Positions 45,327-58,531 are shown, counted from the first letter of the stretch. The stretch: 64,000 bases of DNA from Pseudophaeomoniella oleicola (GCA_003868215.1 QWDQ01000065.1:1-64000), one strand, 5' to 3'. The notes: a model not told the origin generated them from the sequence alone. Numbers and translations are program-made.

Positions 45327-46347
45327 CTTCGTACTTCTGTTGTACTGCTGCTGTTGCTGCTGTAGATCGATTCGTACACCTCGTCCTCCGCTCTGATACA
45401 AACTACTACCTCCCCTCCGTAGAGAATTCACCTCCCACACCAACAGCAAACGGACTTGATGAATACTGTTATAGCCAACGTTGCAAGTAAACTGTCTTCC
45501 TCTCATCCAGAGAATCCTTTCATATATTGTAGGCTTTTGAAATGGGTTTTCATATATATCTCGGTTAGTCGGGGAGACTTTAACTATATCGATTGTGGTC
45601 ACTCTGGAGGTTCTGTTGACATCGTCGTTGGTAGACTAGAAGCGGTTGTATGTCCTAGTGGTCATGTAGTAATTAGGTGTTTGGTACAGAGGTAGATTAG
45701 TATACGTCTGAATGTGAGTGTTAGAAGTAGATGGTGTACAACATGGACAGGTTGTATCATCCTGAGTGATGGGTAGTCGTCTGGTGCTGAGTAATCAGAA
45801 GTTATGACAGGATACAGTAATGACTATAATGTTCAAATTGTTGTAGAACAACGTTCTTCTTTTATAAACCACGAATTCAACACACAACTCATATTACGTC
45901 TTGGATGATCATATCCAATTGCAATGCTCACGCAATGCCAGGGAGCTCACTATCAAGGTCCAGCCAAGCCCTTGACTCCATCGCTGTTATGATATTGGTG
46001 ATGTCTGTCAAATTATGAGGATACCACCTGAGCTGTGAAGGACGGTACGTAAGGGAGCAACGTGGAGCTATTATCTTAGGATTCCCAATGGCTGTGTGCC
46101 TGACATCCTCCTTCAAATCCCCAATTGCTGGCTGTTTGTGGCCGCTGCACAAGACATTTGAAATTTGACTTATGACGATGCTTGTAGCTTTTACAACAGC
46201 TGAAGTGTTTCCTTGAATGAGAGATGATGATCAGGATAACCAGGATCGGGTTGGAACATGACTTCGCGCCAGTTCGAACGCCGGAGATACCGATAAGCAC
46301 AGCCCAGTCGAGGCATGCGGTGCCTTTTGAATCCTCGCAACATCCAT
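45327..46347. other. Intergenic region
   Basis: HAD promoter and 3' flank of the GFA gene. Some short reverse-strand frames (45,928-46,351) read plausibly for 30-50 residues but are broken by stops and have no recognised domain. Confidence 0.4.
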
Positions 46348-47124
46348 TCATTCTACTACCTTACCCTTATCGAAAGCGCCTGCCTCGACCTGCCGGACCC
46401 CCTCTGCCCCATGCAGCCACCCGACGCGATCTTTGACGTATTGCTCTACTCTGGGTTTCAATTTGGTCTCGTGTAGATTGAAATCGTCCACGGTGCCGAT
46501 GCGCAGGATACTGTGTCCGGGTAATTTTGTAGTGACACGATACATGAGGCTGCCACACAAGGAACAGAAGTGGTTTGTCATGGTGTTGCCCGAAGCGATG
46601 GTGTGTGCTTGACTGTAAGCGGTCAGATTGTCACGGCCGCGTACGTGAGTCAGGTACGTGTCGTTGATGATGAAGTTAGAAGCGAACATGGACGCGGTGA
46701 TCTTCCTGCAATCTGTGCAGTTGCAAATGAAGGAAGAGACGAGGCCTGGTCCTTGAGTTGGCTGGGAGGAGTCAGGTTAGAGTTGGCAAAGTAGGCAAAG
46801 TAAATGAAACACGGAACAGATGTAAATAGACAAGTGAGAGTGGTGACTGCATGTAACAGAGGACGAACAGGCCTCAAGCTAACTTCTCATAAACAATCAC
46901 GACCAGAACTCCGGTGCCAAACTTACAAACACCAGCTGCACCGCACCACAGTAACAAGTAGCCGTCGCTTCATCCTCCTTCGACCAGCCGTCACTAGCCC
47001 TACCGGCCAGAGGGATATAGGGTTTAGGCTTATCGACAGGGTTGGCAGCGGAGGAGTCCATGTTGATATGCTTCTGTATAGCAGTCAAACGCGACGTCGA
47101 AGTGTCTGATCGGGAAATCTTCAT
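46348..47124 (-). CDS. GFA-type zinc enzyme (glutathione-dependent formaldehyde-activating family)
   Basis: Exons 47124-46927 and 46761-46348 with a 165-bp intron give 203 residues; an internal ATG at 47061 would give 182. Zinc-binding cysteines are all present: ATCYCGAVQ, FICNCTDCRK and HFCSLCGSLMYR. This is the CENP-V/GFA fold. The family was named for glutathione-formaldehyde condensation, but most fungal members have unproven substrates. The TATA box at 47174-47181 is only 50 bp from the upstream ATG, so the internal ATG MDSSAAN may be the main start. Confidence 0.9.
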
Positions 47125-47740
47125 GACAGAGCAAAGATCCCCCCCCCCCTGACGAACAGGATCCTGGAGAGCTTTTATATAAAGCTGAATTTCGCACGAT
47201 TGTTTACGAGGGGAAATGATCGACCGATTCCAATGACACGACGGTACGGTCTAACCTACAGCAACAACGAGAAACAGCCCTTGTGTTCTTGCAGCAGCCT
47301 ACAGAGGTGCATACCGTAGTGACTCATCAAAACAGCGATCGTCTTCGCGTCATCAGCGCGTCGTGCTAGAGCGCAAATCGAGTACCTTATATATCTACTC
47401 GCTTACTGTATCTTTTCTTAAACACTTATCTCTCCTTTCTGACTGACTACTTTCTGACCCATAGATATCAAGGACTGAGGTAGCCGGATATATATCCGCC
47501 AAAACATCAGTTGTTGATTATCCGACGTGTAAAACTGTCTTGGATGTGATGCGTCGACGACCGGGGACAAACATGAGGAGAGATGGTAAGATGAATATGC
47601 ATATATGTAGGTCTGTAAATTAGTCGGCATAGTCGATCAATAACTTCTTCGAAGCGGACCGTTGTTTAGATATCGCGGTGTCTCGATAGCTTGATCTGGG
47701 AGATTGACTTCCTCGCATTGAGCGAAAACCTATAGGATGT
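47125..47740. other. Intergenic region: GFA promoter
   Basis: Includes an 11-base C run at 47139-47149 and a TATA box just beyond it. Otherwise ordinary flanking DNA up to the hydrolase stop codon. Confidence 0.45.
47174..47181 (-). promoter_or_regulatory. TATA box of the GFA-type gene
   Basis: TATATAAA on the minus strand, inside the imperfect palindrome GCTTTTATATAAAGC (47171-47185), 50 bp upstream of the first ATG and 113 bp upstream of the second. Confidence 0.55.
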
Positions 47741-48943
47741 CTACCGACGTCTCTTCGAAGATCTCGTCCTTGGCTTGCCACTCGACTCACCTGCGATGTC
47801 TCCGTCTTGAGATGGGACGGCTTTCCTCTTTTTGCTATCTGAACTGACAGGCTTTACCTTTGAACTTTGGTCGTATTTCTCATCGGTTTGGTTGCCTGTC
47901 GTATCTGGGCTGGTTTCGAGACCAGTGCCTGAGGTCCAGCCGCTCCAGATGGCGTCTCCTTCTCCCTCACGGCTCTCACTGTCCCAGAATATGCTCCCTT
48001 CGGTTTTGGCATGTCCCTTCTTGGCGTCTTCTGCTGTCTCAAACGACTCGTCTCCTTCTCGGTCCTTTAACCAATGCGCAGCGATCCTTCCCGTAGAGTT
48101 GCCGATCTCTTCTGTAACCAGAGCTTTCTTACCCTTTGCGTGCCCACTGACATCCATACCGTGCCCTGCACCAGTGACAACGACCAGCCATGTCCTTGCC
48201 TTCATCTTTGCTCTCACCGCGTTCAAGCGTTTCAGGTCACACATGCTATCTTTACTGCCGATGATGAACAGTACTTCCGTATCCGAAGGCAGATCCAATA
48301 GAATACCCTCCCTGCCTCCTTTCCCGTCAACCAGGGGGTAGCTTATCAAGACGAGCCTCTTGACTCCAGCCCTCATGCATCCATCTGGAGACCCAGACCC
48401 ACTCACAGCCATAACTGCAGCCCTTGCCCCCATACTCCTCCCACCAGCAGCATGTGCACCTACCACCCTCTCACCACCCTCACCTTCGCCATCTTCCCAT
48501 TCCTTCTCCGTCACCCACTCCAAACACTTCCCAAACATCTTCACTCGGCTTCCAAGATTCATACTCCCTTGAAAGCACAACAGAGAAGAGATGCTCGAAA
48601 ATCCACCAGAGAATTGCACCACAGCAGGTGCGGATAGAGTGCCACCCGCGCCGTGTGTGAAGATCAAAGACGGAGGTGAAGAGTCAGTAAGGGTACTGGG
48701 ATGGGATAGAATAGCGTGAATACTCTTGTCGTTCGTGAAAGGTATTGATAAGGCCTTTGAAGTTGACGTTACAGCAGTGGTAGTCACAGCCGAAGCAGCT
48801 ATGGAGGCAGTATTTGCCGTCAGACCACTCTCCCTGATATTTTCCATCGTATCCTTGTCCCCATAGCGACTCTTCTCCTCCTCCCCTTCCTTCTTTGTCT
48901 TCTTCTCAACCCTAACCCTTTCCTCCCTCCTCCTAGGCCCCAT
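47741..48943 (-). CDS. KANL3/Tex30-type alpha/beta hydrolase
   Basis: Single exon, 400 residues from the first ATG; a second start at 48847 (MENIRESG) skips a charged leader. The hydrolase core has oxyanion-type FTHGAGG (about 95), nucleophile elbow GGRSMGARAA, acid residue in FIIGSKDSMCD and His in TGAGHGMDV, so the triad looks intact. The tail is hydrophilic with basic clusters (KKRKAVPS, TRSSKRRR) that look like nuclear localisation signals. The metazoan relative KANL3 is part of a chromatin complex; most fungal members are uncharacterised. Function beyond hydrolase fold is not known. Confidence 0.82.
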   Translation of the reverse strand: MGPRRREERVRVEKKTKKEGEEEKSRYGDKDTMENIRESGLTANTASIAASAVTTTAVTSTSKALSIPFTNDKSIHAILSHPSTLTDSSPPSLIFTHGAGGTLSAPAVVQFSGGFSSISSLLCFQGSMNLGSRVKMFGKCLEWVTEKEWEDGEGEGGERVVGAHAAGGRSMGARAAVMAVSGSGSPDGCMRAGVKRLVLISYPLVDGKGGREGILLDLPSDTEVLFIIGSKDSMCDLKRLNAVRAKMKARTWLVVVTGAGHGMDVSGHAKGKKALVTEEIGNSTGRIAAHWLKDREGDESFETAEDAKKGHAKTEGSIFWDSESREGEGDAIWSGWTSGTGLETSPDTTGNQTDEKYDQSSKVKPVSSDSKKRKAVPSQDGDIAGESSGKPRTRSSKRRR

Positions 48944-49444
48944 CACCCACTCTTTTTCTCTCTAATCGTCCGCTATCCAATATCTGAAGCCGTTCCCCGA
49001 TACGAGCGGGTAACAGGTAAGTAACCTATAACCTATTCAACCAAAACACGAGGAACAAATAAAGGGAACGTTCTGTACAAGGGTTTGCTCGTTAATAGGT
49101 ATTGGAGTGGAGGGTGTGATGATGTTTCAAGACAGTAAAGAAAGGGATGGATGGTGAAAGGGTTATAGGATGATCATGGACTGAGTCATGGTTAATCCTG
49201 ATGATTGTTTAGGAATTCTTTGATGGGAAACAATTGTAAATAAATAAAGGGAAAATGCAAGAAATCACCCTTTCCCTTCCCTTACACCCGTGACATTGGA
49301 ACAGCCACCATGTGTAGCATGACGACATTACCTGGATAAGTAGTTTCAGTGGATGAAGAGCATGTATCATGGTATCATCAAACATACAAGATATAAACAG
49401 AATGGGTATCTTTCTACTGATGAACGCTACAATATAACAATTGA
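48944..49444. other. Intergenic region
   Basis: Hydrolase promoter and SMC5 3' flank. Nothing else recognised. Confidence 0.4.
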
Positions 49445-52400
49445 CTATGCTCCAACCTGGGTCATCTGTGAAGACTCTGAAATACCCAATCCCAATCCAC
49501 TATCCACACGCCTGCCCGGTAATCCGATCTTTTGCGCTCGCTTGAGCCATTCTCTGAAATCGACCTTGCCAACCCCACCAGGTGCTTCAATTTGTTCAGG
49601 CCCTGGCATTTGTTCTCCCGAGACGATACATAGAACTTTCATACCCTTCTTATACTTCAATCCCGATAAGAGTTTGGGCGTAATGAGGAAGTATTGTGAC
49701 CCGCTGCCTTCACCGTTTTCGCCGCAAGCGATGTCGACCATCCGACCGTGAACCATACGTTCGTTCCTTGGGTCCATACCTTGATTGATTTCATCCACGA
49801 CTCGAAAAGGTGCACGGGACAAGGACTGCAATGCCATAAGGTAGAAAATTGTGCTGACAGCACGTTCACCACCAGACTGGCGGTGGGAATCAAGTAGAGA
49901 CAGAGGCTCTGTTTCTCTGAACTTCACAAAGATCTGTATGGCCCAGTTGGCAAAATCGAGTCCATTGCCTTCCTCTTCGCCGTTGTCAACAGCATTGCCA
50001 TTCGACTGCGTTCCGTCCTCTTCGCCATCAATACCCGAGGCTTTATGGACGGACACTTGCCCAGCACACCCTATACGTGAGAAGGAATCCGAGAAGGCAT
50101 CAGATATCTTTGCCACAAGAGCATCAAGCTCTGGCTCCCACTGGGAACGAAGTTCTGTAATTCCAGCTTTGATGTCTTCCAAAGTAGATAGGTTTTCCGA
50201 CATCCTATTGTTGATTTCGGTGATCTGCTTCTCACGATCCTCGAACTGCTTGACAATCGAAGCATCTCCCTCGTGAGTTAGATCGAGCTGCGCTTTTACA
50301 CTGTCTATTTCTGCATCCAATTGCTCGTTGCTCAAGTTGCTTGTGAACTGCTGGATGAACTCCTGAAACCTCGGGTTCGTTTCTCCTTCGTTCATAAGTT
50401 TGCGGACATCATGCACCAATTTCTTCGCCTTCTCAGCAGCCGTCAAATAATCTTGGATTGCTTGTTTCTCTTCCGCTTCTTTCTCCTTCACCGTGTTGTT
50501 AATGTGTTGATTTCGAGAAACTAAGGTCTCAAAGTCGGATTTTGCTTCAATATGCAGTATTTCAGTTTCGAGAAGGGCTGTATGAGCCTCTCGGAGTCTG
50601 AAAACAGCCTGGCCGTACTGAATGGCAAGTTCAGCCTTCTTCAGTAGTAGCTCATTCTTCTCGTCATCGATTTTCAGGAGTCTTTGTCTGGTCCCATCCA
50701 AGACATCGTTAACGGTCTGAAGTTTTTCCTCTTGTTGAGCTACATCTTGGTCAGTAAAGCAATTCTGGAGCTCTCAACGCACTTACCGAGCTTTACTGGC
50801 AATGCTTTATAATCAGCCAGAGCCTTCTGTCGCCGTTCTTTATCTGACTGGAGCTCTTTACGCTCTGCTTCTAGTTCCTCGGCCTTTCCACGATCAGCTT
50901 CGAATGCTGAACGGTACCCGGCCAGCTCGGTCTTGATTTCTTCTATTTCTGATTGAAGTTCCGCCTTTCTCATGGCCAGCTCTCGTCGTCTCCCGGAGTC
51001 TATCGGTTGATCTGTCCAGAATCTGGCTCTTCGAAGAGATCTCACACGGCTACTGATACCCGCGTCACCATATTCCCTTCGCCTCGTGATCTGATAGCTG
51101 TGTGCACCGGCGACCCATCCAGTAAGACCGCTCTGCTCGATCCTTTTGTACTGTTCTTCCGAGATCTCGTGGAACCCAATGGGAGTCTGATGCAGCCGCT
51201 TCTCACTACAAAGCATTGCCAGGACAGCTTCAGGGCCGTTCAAAAAGTCCAACGCAAAGCCTTCAAACCCTAACTCTTTCAATTGTTCATCAGGAATAGG
51301 AGGACCAAATTGGTCTAGTCTTGCTGACGACTCTCGAAGGCTGACTTCGTGGAGTTTCATTACTCCGGACAATTGGTCCTGCAGGAGGCGGAAATCATTC
51401 CGATTTTGGACGGTAAAGAATAGGAAATCCGTGTTCTGAAGTAGTGACTCGACAGCATCAGCGTATTTGGGATCTTTGAGAGAACATTCCACAACCGGTG
51501 GCCCATATACACGCTGTTCAAACCTGTCTTGATTTTCTTGAATCCACTTCCAAGCTCGATGCGTATCGTTCGACATGCGTTGGAGCTTTACTTCTTGTTG
51601 GCCGCTCGAACTCTCAAGAGATTGCATATCACGCTCCAATCTCGTCAATTCCTCTTGCTTCCCCTTACCTCGCCGCTTGCCATCTTCCACTTTTTCTCTT
51701 ATTTCTTTCGCTTTCTCTTCAAGCTCCCTACGCCGACTAGTTTTTTCCCGCTGTATACCGTTAGCCTGGGGTCACTGGAGGCTTCATTGCACTCACGATT
51801 TGGATGTTGAGTTCCGCAGGATCGAAAGCTTCCGGTTCATCCTCCATTTGTTTCTTGAGATTCCGTATGGCAAGCTGATATCTTTTTTGCTCTTCCTTTT
51901 TGGCTCTACCACCTCGGACCTCGGCTTCGAAGCGATGATCTAGTTCGTTGATCCGGTCTTCACATTTTTCAATTTTCTGGCCGAGGCCTTCGGCGTCTTT
52001 ACCAGTAGCCTCATATACCTTGCTACAGTGTAAAGCCGAATTCCTGACCTGAAGAGTGTAATCTTGCTTGGCGTTCACGCTGCGGAGAACAGGTTCAACT
52101 TCGCGACGTAAGCGCCTAAGTTCTTCATTTAGGTGCTTCTTCTTTTCTTTCGCGACCTTCGACAGTTCATGGGCTTCTTTGTAAAGAGGTATAGGTCGAC
52201 ATCGTTCCAGCCATTCTAGCCGTTCTTTCATTTGCGTTCGCTGCTTGAAACGCTCCACTGCGTCTCTAGACATCTCCTGGCGGTTCTGTAGATTCGCGAG
52301 TAGTTCTTTATCACCCCCAGCATCTGCTAGGAATTTCTTCTGCTCCACGCGCAATCGTTTCAGATTCTCGTGAGTCTCTAACATCCCCGGGGACCCTGCC

Positions 52401-53166
52401 GCTTGTTGTGTCGACTGCAGTAGCTCGACAGGGGTCATAGCAGCGAATTCAACCACCTTATCCTGGGGTAGGAATTGACACAAGTTGTCAATCTGGATCG
52501 AGAACGATCTGGCGAGATCCAATACACCATTTCGGGGAGCAGTTCTGCCGTTGATTGTAAAGGACGATTTGTTTCCTTCTCTTTTAATCGTGCGACAGAC
52601 GACAGGATTTCGCCTGAAACGTTTTGGATCGGCTGCCAACTCAATCTCAATTATGGCTTCCTGACTACCATGTTTGACAAATTCGGAGATCTCTTTTGCA
52701 CGACCTAAATGCTGCATGGAATTAGCAGACTGTGTAATAGACGGACATCGTGACTCACTTGCGGTCCCCAGCCCAGCCCAAGACAGATTGCGCAAACCAA
52801 AGTACTCTTACCCGTCCCATTTGGCCCTATGACCATGTTCAAGTTGGGCCCGGGGAAGAACTCGGCAGACGTGTAGGTGACGAAGTCAGTAAGCTTGACC
52901 CTTACAATGGAACCAGGCTGGAACGTAGGGCTACCCTCATCTCTAGCTCTCACACGTTTTGCGTGTGCGAGATCCTTATGCGCAGATGCCCGTGGGTTCC
53001 GTGAAGGAGTCGCTGATTCTGCATCAGACATTCCATCGTCCCGCAGGCTTCGTCGAGCACGTTTGGAATTGCTGGCGGCGGTGGACTGTGGTGTATCCTC
53101 TCGACCTTCGTCTTCATCGGATTCCACCGATCGCGCCCTTCGCGTAGGAACTACAGGCGCTGGCAT
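49445..53166 (-). CDS. SMC5: Structural maintenance of chromosomes protein 5
   Basis: Four exons (53166-52759, 52711-51797, 51750-50787, 50739-49445; introns 47, 46 and 47 bp) give 1193 residues. A disordered basic N-terminus precedes the ATPase head with Walker A GPNGTGKST (114-122). FLPQDKVVEFAAMTP is diagnostic of SMC5. Long coiled coils flank a hinge (roughly 500-680). The C-terminal head has the signature SGGERAVSTIFYLMALQ and Walker B FRVVDEINQGMDPRNER. With SMC6 and the Nse subunits it acts in recombination repair and at stalled replication forks. All family hallmarks intact; length is normal. Confidence 0.97.
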
Positions 53167-54076
53167 CGTGGATTGTTGAAATTGCGGTCGTAGCCTAGCA
53201 ATCAATGTTGAACTTCATCGGCACGGATAGTTTGACGCGCCACGATCATTAGATGCGGGAACGCGACTCTCTGGAAGAAAGATACGCTAGTCCGAAAGTG
53301 GCCAATTTAATGAGCAACCATCGAACCGCTTTGAGATACAGGTTATATGGGCCATTCTTCTCGTTCCTCGAGGACAATGTTACAGATGTCCACTTACTTG
53401 ACTATAGGTAGGTACTGCGCCAGATCAACTCTGCAGAAGACGCTTGCAAGTGACTGTGTGTCGCCTCCAAGCCAACCCTAGTCAGAAGACACCAAAACTT
53501 TTATTGAAACGTAAGCAGCAAGCAAATGGTAGGTAGATACACATGTATATACAGGAAAGGCAGGATCTAATACACAATCCTTGTTCCTTCTATGTTTATG
53601 TCCTGCTTTTTTTTTGCCCTCTGCTTTTTCTGGTTCCCTCGCTTCTCTCACATGTACAATGATCCTGCCTCAGAGATAAGCGAGAGTTTTGGATGCGAAA
53701 GGGAAGAGGGCTCATGAGAGAAAGACAAGATTCGCCGTTCACAGAATCGCCATGATTTTAAAAGCACAGTACACACACAATACTCAAGAGGAAGATAGCC
53801 CGTTTGCCCCTGTTGTTATGGTCTGTTGCCGTCGTTATTGTAGCATTTAGTCGCCGAAAAAAGGAACCCCAAAACCCTCCTGTAAAACTCCTGCCCTGCT
53901 CTTTTCCAACCCGAAAGAAGAAAGACGGGGAGGAAAAAAATCAAGATGCCTTAGTCGCAGCATGGGTATCAATGTCATTGCCAAATTATGGCAGCAAAGA
54001 AAATTCTTTTCAATCAAACCAAACAAACGGGAAGGAAATTCGTCACTTGTGTTGAATGAAGTGAATGTTGACAAAA
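53167..54076. other. Intergenic region
   Basis: SMC5 promoter and Vac7 3' flank. Pyrimidine- and T-rich stretches near 53,600. No gene recognised. Confidence 0.4.
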
Positions 54077-56732
54077 CTAGTCCTGAGTGTCATCGTCCTC
54101 GGGTAATTCCCCGTCGCCATCGGCATGTACGCGAATGCTGCTTTGGATCTGAGCAGACTGATAGTGAGAGCTCAATGGCAGTTGGTACCTGATGTTGCCT
54201 CGCACAGTCAGTTCGAAAGAGTGCTGTAATACTCGCTCCCATCGGGCACTTCCGCCTTGCTCGGTTCTGTTGCCGGGCTTCTGCAACCGGACTTGTCCAA
54301 CCGATGAAGTTGACTTTCTGCGGAGAGGTGAGGCCTCGAAAACCAGAGGAGAGTCGAAATCATAGACGCGGCCCAGAAGCATTGTACGCGGATCCGCTTC
54401 AGGGTCATCCACCGGATCGGTACCTTCGTCGACCCCGCCATCAGCGGTAGATCCCCCACTATTCGTGTCGGTTTCATTGATCCTGTTCTTGGTGAATGTT
54501 TTGTGATGTAGCCATGGTACATGTGATGCGGGTTCAGGCAAACTTGCTCTGACATAACCACTTTTTGCAAAGATATCGACATTGAGATCACTTACTGTGA
54601 TGGCAAATAAATTGGGGTTAGTAGCCATCACGTCCAAATCCAGCATGATCTCTTGCTCAGAAGCTAAAACATTCTGGATATGCTTGACAGTAACATCCGT
54701 CAGTGGTTTCGTCAATGCAACCACAAATGCAGCTGCTCCAAATAAAAAGATCAATAGAAGCAGCGTAATAATAATGCAGGCGCCGAATCGAGAAAAAAAT
54801 CCTCGATCCCGTTGTTCGAGGTATTCAATTTGACGCAAGCTGGCACTGGTGTTCGGTCGCCTCGAATGTCTTGCACGGTTAATGCGCACAGAGCCGACCA
54901 GCGGTGTCCTTTCATCATCTGCCGCTTCATCGTCGAAGCCTGGGTCATAGAAATCTTTCCTCGTTGGAGTTCCGTTTCGGAAACCATTAACCCTCGGGCT
55001 TGACGGACGTGATAGCCGTGATGCATTGATTAATCCGCTTTTGCTAGCGGACGGCACCCGGTTCGCTTGAGTGAATGGTGAGTCATTATCAAATAGAGAA
55101 GCATGACCACCACGACCGTATCTTCCAATGTGATGATGACGAGGAGTGACGGTCCCGGTCCTGCTGATTCCTTTGGTGCTGCCTGACCCCAGCTCGCCGT
55201 CAAAGTTGTTATTGTAAGTACTATTGGTAAATTTCATACTGCGCTTGCCAGCAACACTGTGTTGTTCATCCTTGTGCCCGGAACGAAAACGTGACGAAGC
55301 TGTTTCTGCGACACTGGCCATTGAGGTGGCACTAGGGGTTCGTGAATGGTGCCTCAGTTGCCGAGATCCATGTGCATCAGGAGGATTTGATTCGTAGACG
55401 AACGTCTCGTCGGAATCGGAAGATGTAGCCTCGTCGACGGCGCTGGCGACCTTTGCTTCGAATATATCTGCCTTGGAAGATACTCATGGGCTGTTAGCAA
55501 GGTTCCAACATTCTGACGGGGTCCTCCTTACCTGTGCCAGCGTTCAAAGACGTTGTCTTCCTGGATGCTCGCTTCTTGTCTTTTTTCGGTCTGATGGTCT
55601 CTGTGCTCGGCTTCAGACGTACACTACCACTGGGCTCTATCCGACCAGAGACACCCCTTTCGCCAGCTCCAACTCCAAGTGACACCTGTGGGATCGAGCT
55701 CACGGTCTCTGTTTCCACAGTCATGTTCCTTGATGACGGTTCGACGCCCTGTCTGTATTTGGAAGAGTTGAGCGTTGTGAAAGATCGTTTCGAAGGAACC
55801 GAAGGTGTCTTGGTAGAAGCCATGATGGCAGCTGTTCTATTACGGTCTCGATCATCTGTTTTGCCAGATTTGCTTTTTCCAGAACCACTTTCTGTGCCGC
55901 TTTCACCACCTTCCTTTGCAAATGCCAACCTGTCGGTATGCGTTTGTATATTTTCAACGGTGAGTGAAGCTGGCTCTTCAGTGGATTTGAAACCATAGGA
56001 AAGAGCCTCCTGTGTCGGCACAGGCGTGTTCGGGACACTTCCTTCAGCAACGGGTTCAAGAGTTGAACTTGTGCTTGCGCCCCGAGCAGCAGATCTGTGT
56101 CCTGCAGCTTGTGGTATTTCTTCTGTTTCGATATTCAGTTTCGCCACAGAGCGCGCCATTTCAGGGCCGGATGCGGTCCCGAGCTTGGATGGAGATGTCT
56201 GATGCGCAATACCTTCGGCTTTTCGCACTGTCGATGGTGCTGAACGCAATGGAGGTGGAGGAGATCTCAAGCGTGGAGAGACTGGCCACTGCGGTGAGTC
56301 CTCGGCTTTGGGGATAGTGTTCGTGTCTGTAGCAGTAGAAGGTTGCAAATGAGGTATACGTGTTGCCGACAATGCTCGTTGCACTGCAGCTGCTGACGGT
56401 ACTGATGGAAGATTATTTGTTGGTGTTGCAGTGCCTCTACTAGGACTCAGCTCCTGACTCCCTCGTCGAGATCGAGGAGCCGAAGGCATCCTGTTCTGGT
56501 TGGTGCGCATTTGTGGTCTTGTGGGTGAAGATTCCCTCGAGGGTCGTGATTTCGAATCATCGGCGGTCGTTACAGAAGAGTCAGTTGTATTCAATGAACT
56601 TTTCGAATGGTTCTTGATATGCTCAGTGTCTCCGTCCACCGCTTGTGCCAGGGCAGGATCTTCATTGGTCGAGTTTCTAGCGAGGTTCGATGGAGGAGGA
56701 TTGGGAATCTTGGGATCCACCGGATGTGCCAT
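54077..56732 (-). CDS. VAC7: Vacuolar segregation protein Vac7
   Basis: Exons 56732-55532 and 55467-54077 (64-bp intron; acceptor chosen by phase) give 863 residues. About 400 residues of disordered Ser/Pro/Thr sequence are followed, just after the splice, by the conserved TSSDSDETFVYESNPP block. A single membrane helix lies at about 628-652 (IIITLLLLIFLFGAAAFVVAL). The luminal domain contains SEQEIMLDLDVMATNPN and VSDLNVDIFAKSGY, the LEA-2-like fold of Vac7. Vac7 activates the Fab1 lipid kinase complex to make PI(3,5)P2, controlling vacuole size and inheritance under osmotic stress. The acidic tail ends DDDTQD. Confidence 0.94.
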
Positions 56733-58531
56733 GTTGGACCTGAGAGGCGGAAGTGTCTATGCTCGCGCAGTGGATCGTGTATTATTTAGAAAGGCCAATA
56801 TCCCCTTGACTTCGATAGTGGATAGCTGCTTGACCGCATCTTGGGAGTGTGTTATGTGCTCAAATCATGATGGCTCATACACCCGGTCGTATAAGCCTGC
56901 ACGAATGCTCAAATATGGAAAAGCATGGTTTGATCTCGTCCACAAAAGCAGTATGACACTTCCTGTAGACTCAGATTTCGTGAGGCGGCGTGGCGGATCG
57001 GGCAGCAGCGGCGGTAGACGTTCGTTTGGGGGGGGATCAATTAAATTTAGATGGCCCGTAACTTAACGGATTGGAAGGACCAGATTGCTGGGATATCGCT
57101 TACAGGATGCTGAGAGAAGGTGGATGTTTTTGCGACTGGGATTTCGAATATGTGGCGGACGGAGAATGGGCGAATTTCTTCCTTACGATGGTAAGTTACG
57201 ATGCGTCGGAAGTACCTTAACGCCAGTGTTTAGTGCCTGATCCGGTAAAAGGCGAAGTTAATGCAGTGAAGCGACCGTGGCCGGGTCACGACGTCTCGGC
57301 TGACAATAAATAATATTTACTGTATTACCATAATTGAGTCCAGACAAAATACATGTAAGTTATGCATAGGAATATTGGGCAAATGCTAGGAGTCCTGAGA
57401 AGATCCAGGTGATGACCATCCAAGGGAGAATTATCTACCTAAGTAGGGAAGAAAGAGCGAAGCATACATATTACCTACCTGCCTTACTGTAGATATGCAG
57501 AGCGCCAAAGAAGAATGTCATGATCATAGTAATAATTAGGTGCCCATGACGAGAGCGGGACTATCCGTTCATTGCAATTACCTAGGTACCTGGTAGGTAC
57601 CTAAGTACCAAACATTACCTCCCTTAGGTGCTGTAATGTAACAAATGAAAGGACAACAACACGAGAAAAGAGACGCTGCAACACGACGAATTGAGACGCT
57701 GTCAGTCATGTGAACCAAAGGATTGGAACCAAACCCCCTTGGCGAGCCATACTACCGTAGTACTACGGTACCTACCTACCTTACAGGTACCCGACCTACG
57801 TAGTAGTAGGACCATCATACCTGTCACAACATAGATCCCTCTACCGTAGGATACGATATCTATATTGTACCTCGAACGCCACGGGCGATACAAGATATTT
57901 ATTGCAAAGTAGCTCATTGGATTGATTCAGATAGCTACCGTTACCAAATCTTTAGAGACTAGGTAAGGTAGATACATACCTTGAGGTAATGATCCCTTCA
58001 TAAGGTGAGATAGTATTACGTAGGATGTATGGATGATACCTCTCAACAATTACCCTGTAAATGCCAGGCAGCCACTCACTCTTTCACGATTTTCCTGAAG
58101 GAAGTCCAGGAAGTCCAGGAAGTGAGTCCACTAGGTACTCAAACGTAACATACTAAATACTAACTTACAGTATAATAACTAGGCACCATAGTAGAAATCA
58201 TCCAGTCACACTACCCACTGTTGCTTTTGTTTGTTTTTTTAATTGTTGTTGATCTTTTCTTTTGCCTGATCTTCCTTTTGGCTGTCGACTGTCCCTCTTG
58301 GAGACCCTTGCCTGTTCAGGAATCGTTTATCCGGCTTCGTGCTCCCCGCCGATAAGCGTCAAATTTTCATTTCCCGGAACACCACGGCAAAGCCTACCTG
58401 GCCTAACTTACCTGGTTCACCGGCAACACGAGAGATTCCACTACACGCTCGAAAAAAAGGGCAGACATTTCAGAAAAAGGGGAAAGGTACTCTCTGCAAC
58501 GAGAACTCCCAGGGTGACCAGCCTTGAAAGC
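56733..58531. other. Intergenic region, 1.8 kb
   Basis: Divergent spacer between VAC7 and pyrG. From about 57,450 to 58,000 it is AT-rich and dense in TACCTA/GGTACCTA/TACGTAG words. A short tandem AAGTCCAGG repeat lies at about 58,100-58,120. A frame from 58262 continues into the pyrG exon but has no ATG supported by homology before 58532. Confidence 0.45.

Noticed and set aside
46070-46351. Reverse-strand stretches that read well for 30-50 residues (e.g. SNWREVMFQPDPGYPDHHL)
   Set aside because: Broken by stops, no start or family match; possibly decayed coding DNA or 3' flank, too weak to call.
56500-57066. 188-codon plus frame over the VAC7 5' end
   Set aside because: Antisense to the Ser/Pro-rich VAC7 exon and its promoter; low complexity.
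58262-58531. 5' extension of pyrG
   Set aside because: Open frame upstream but residues do not match the OMP decarboxylase start; 58532 gives the usual N-terminus.
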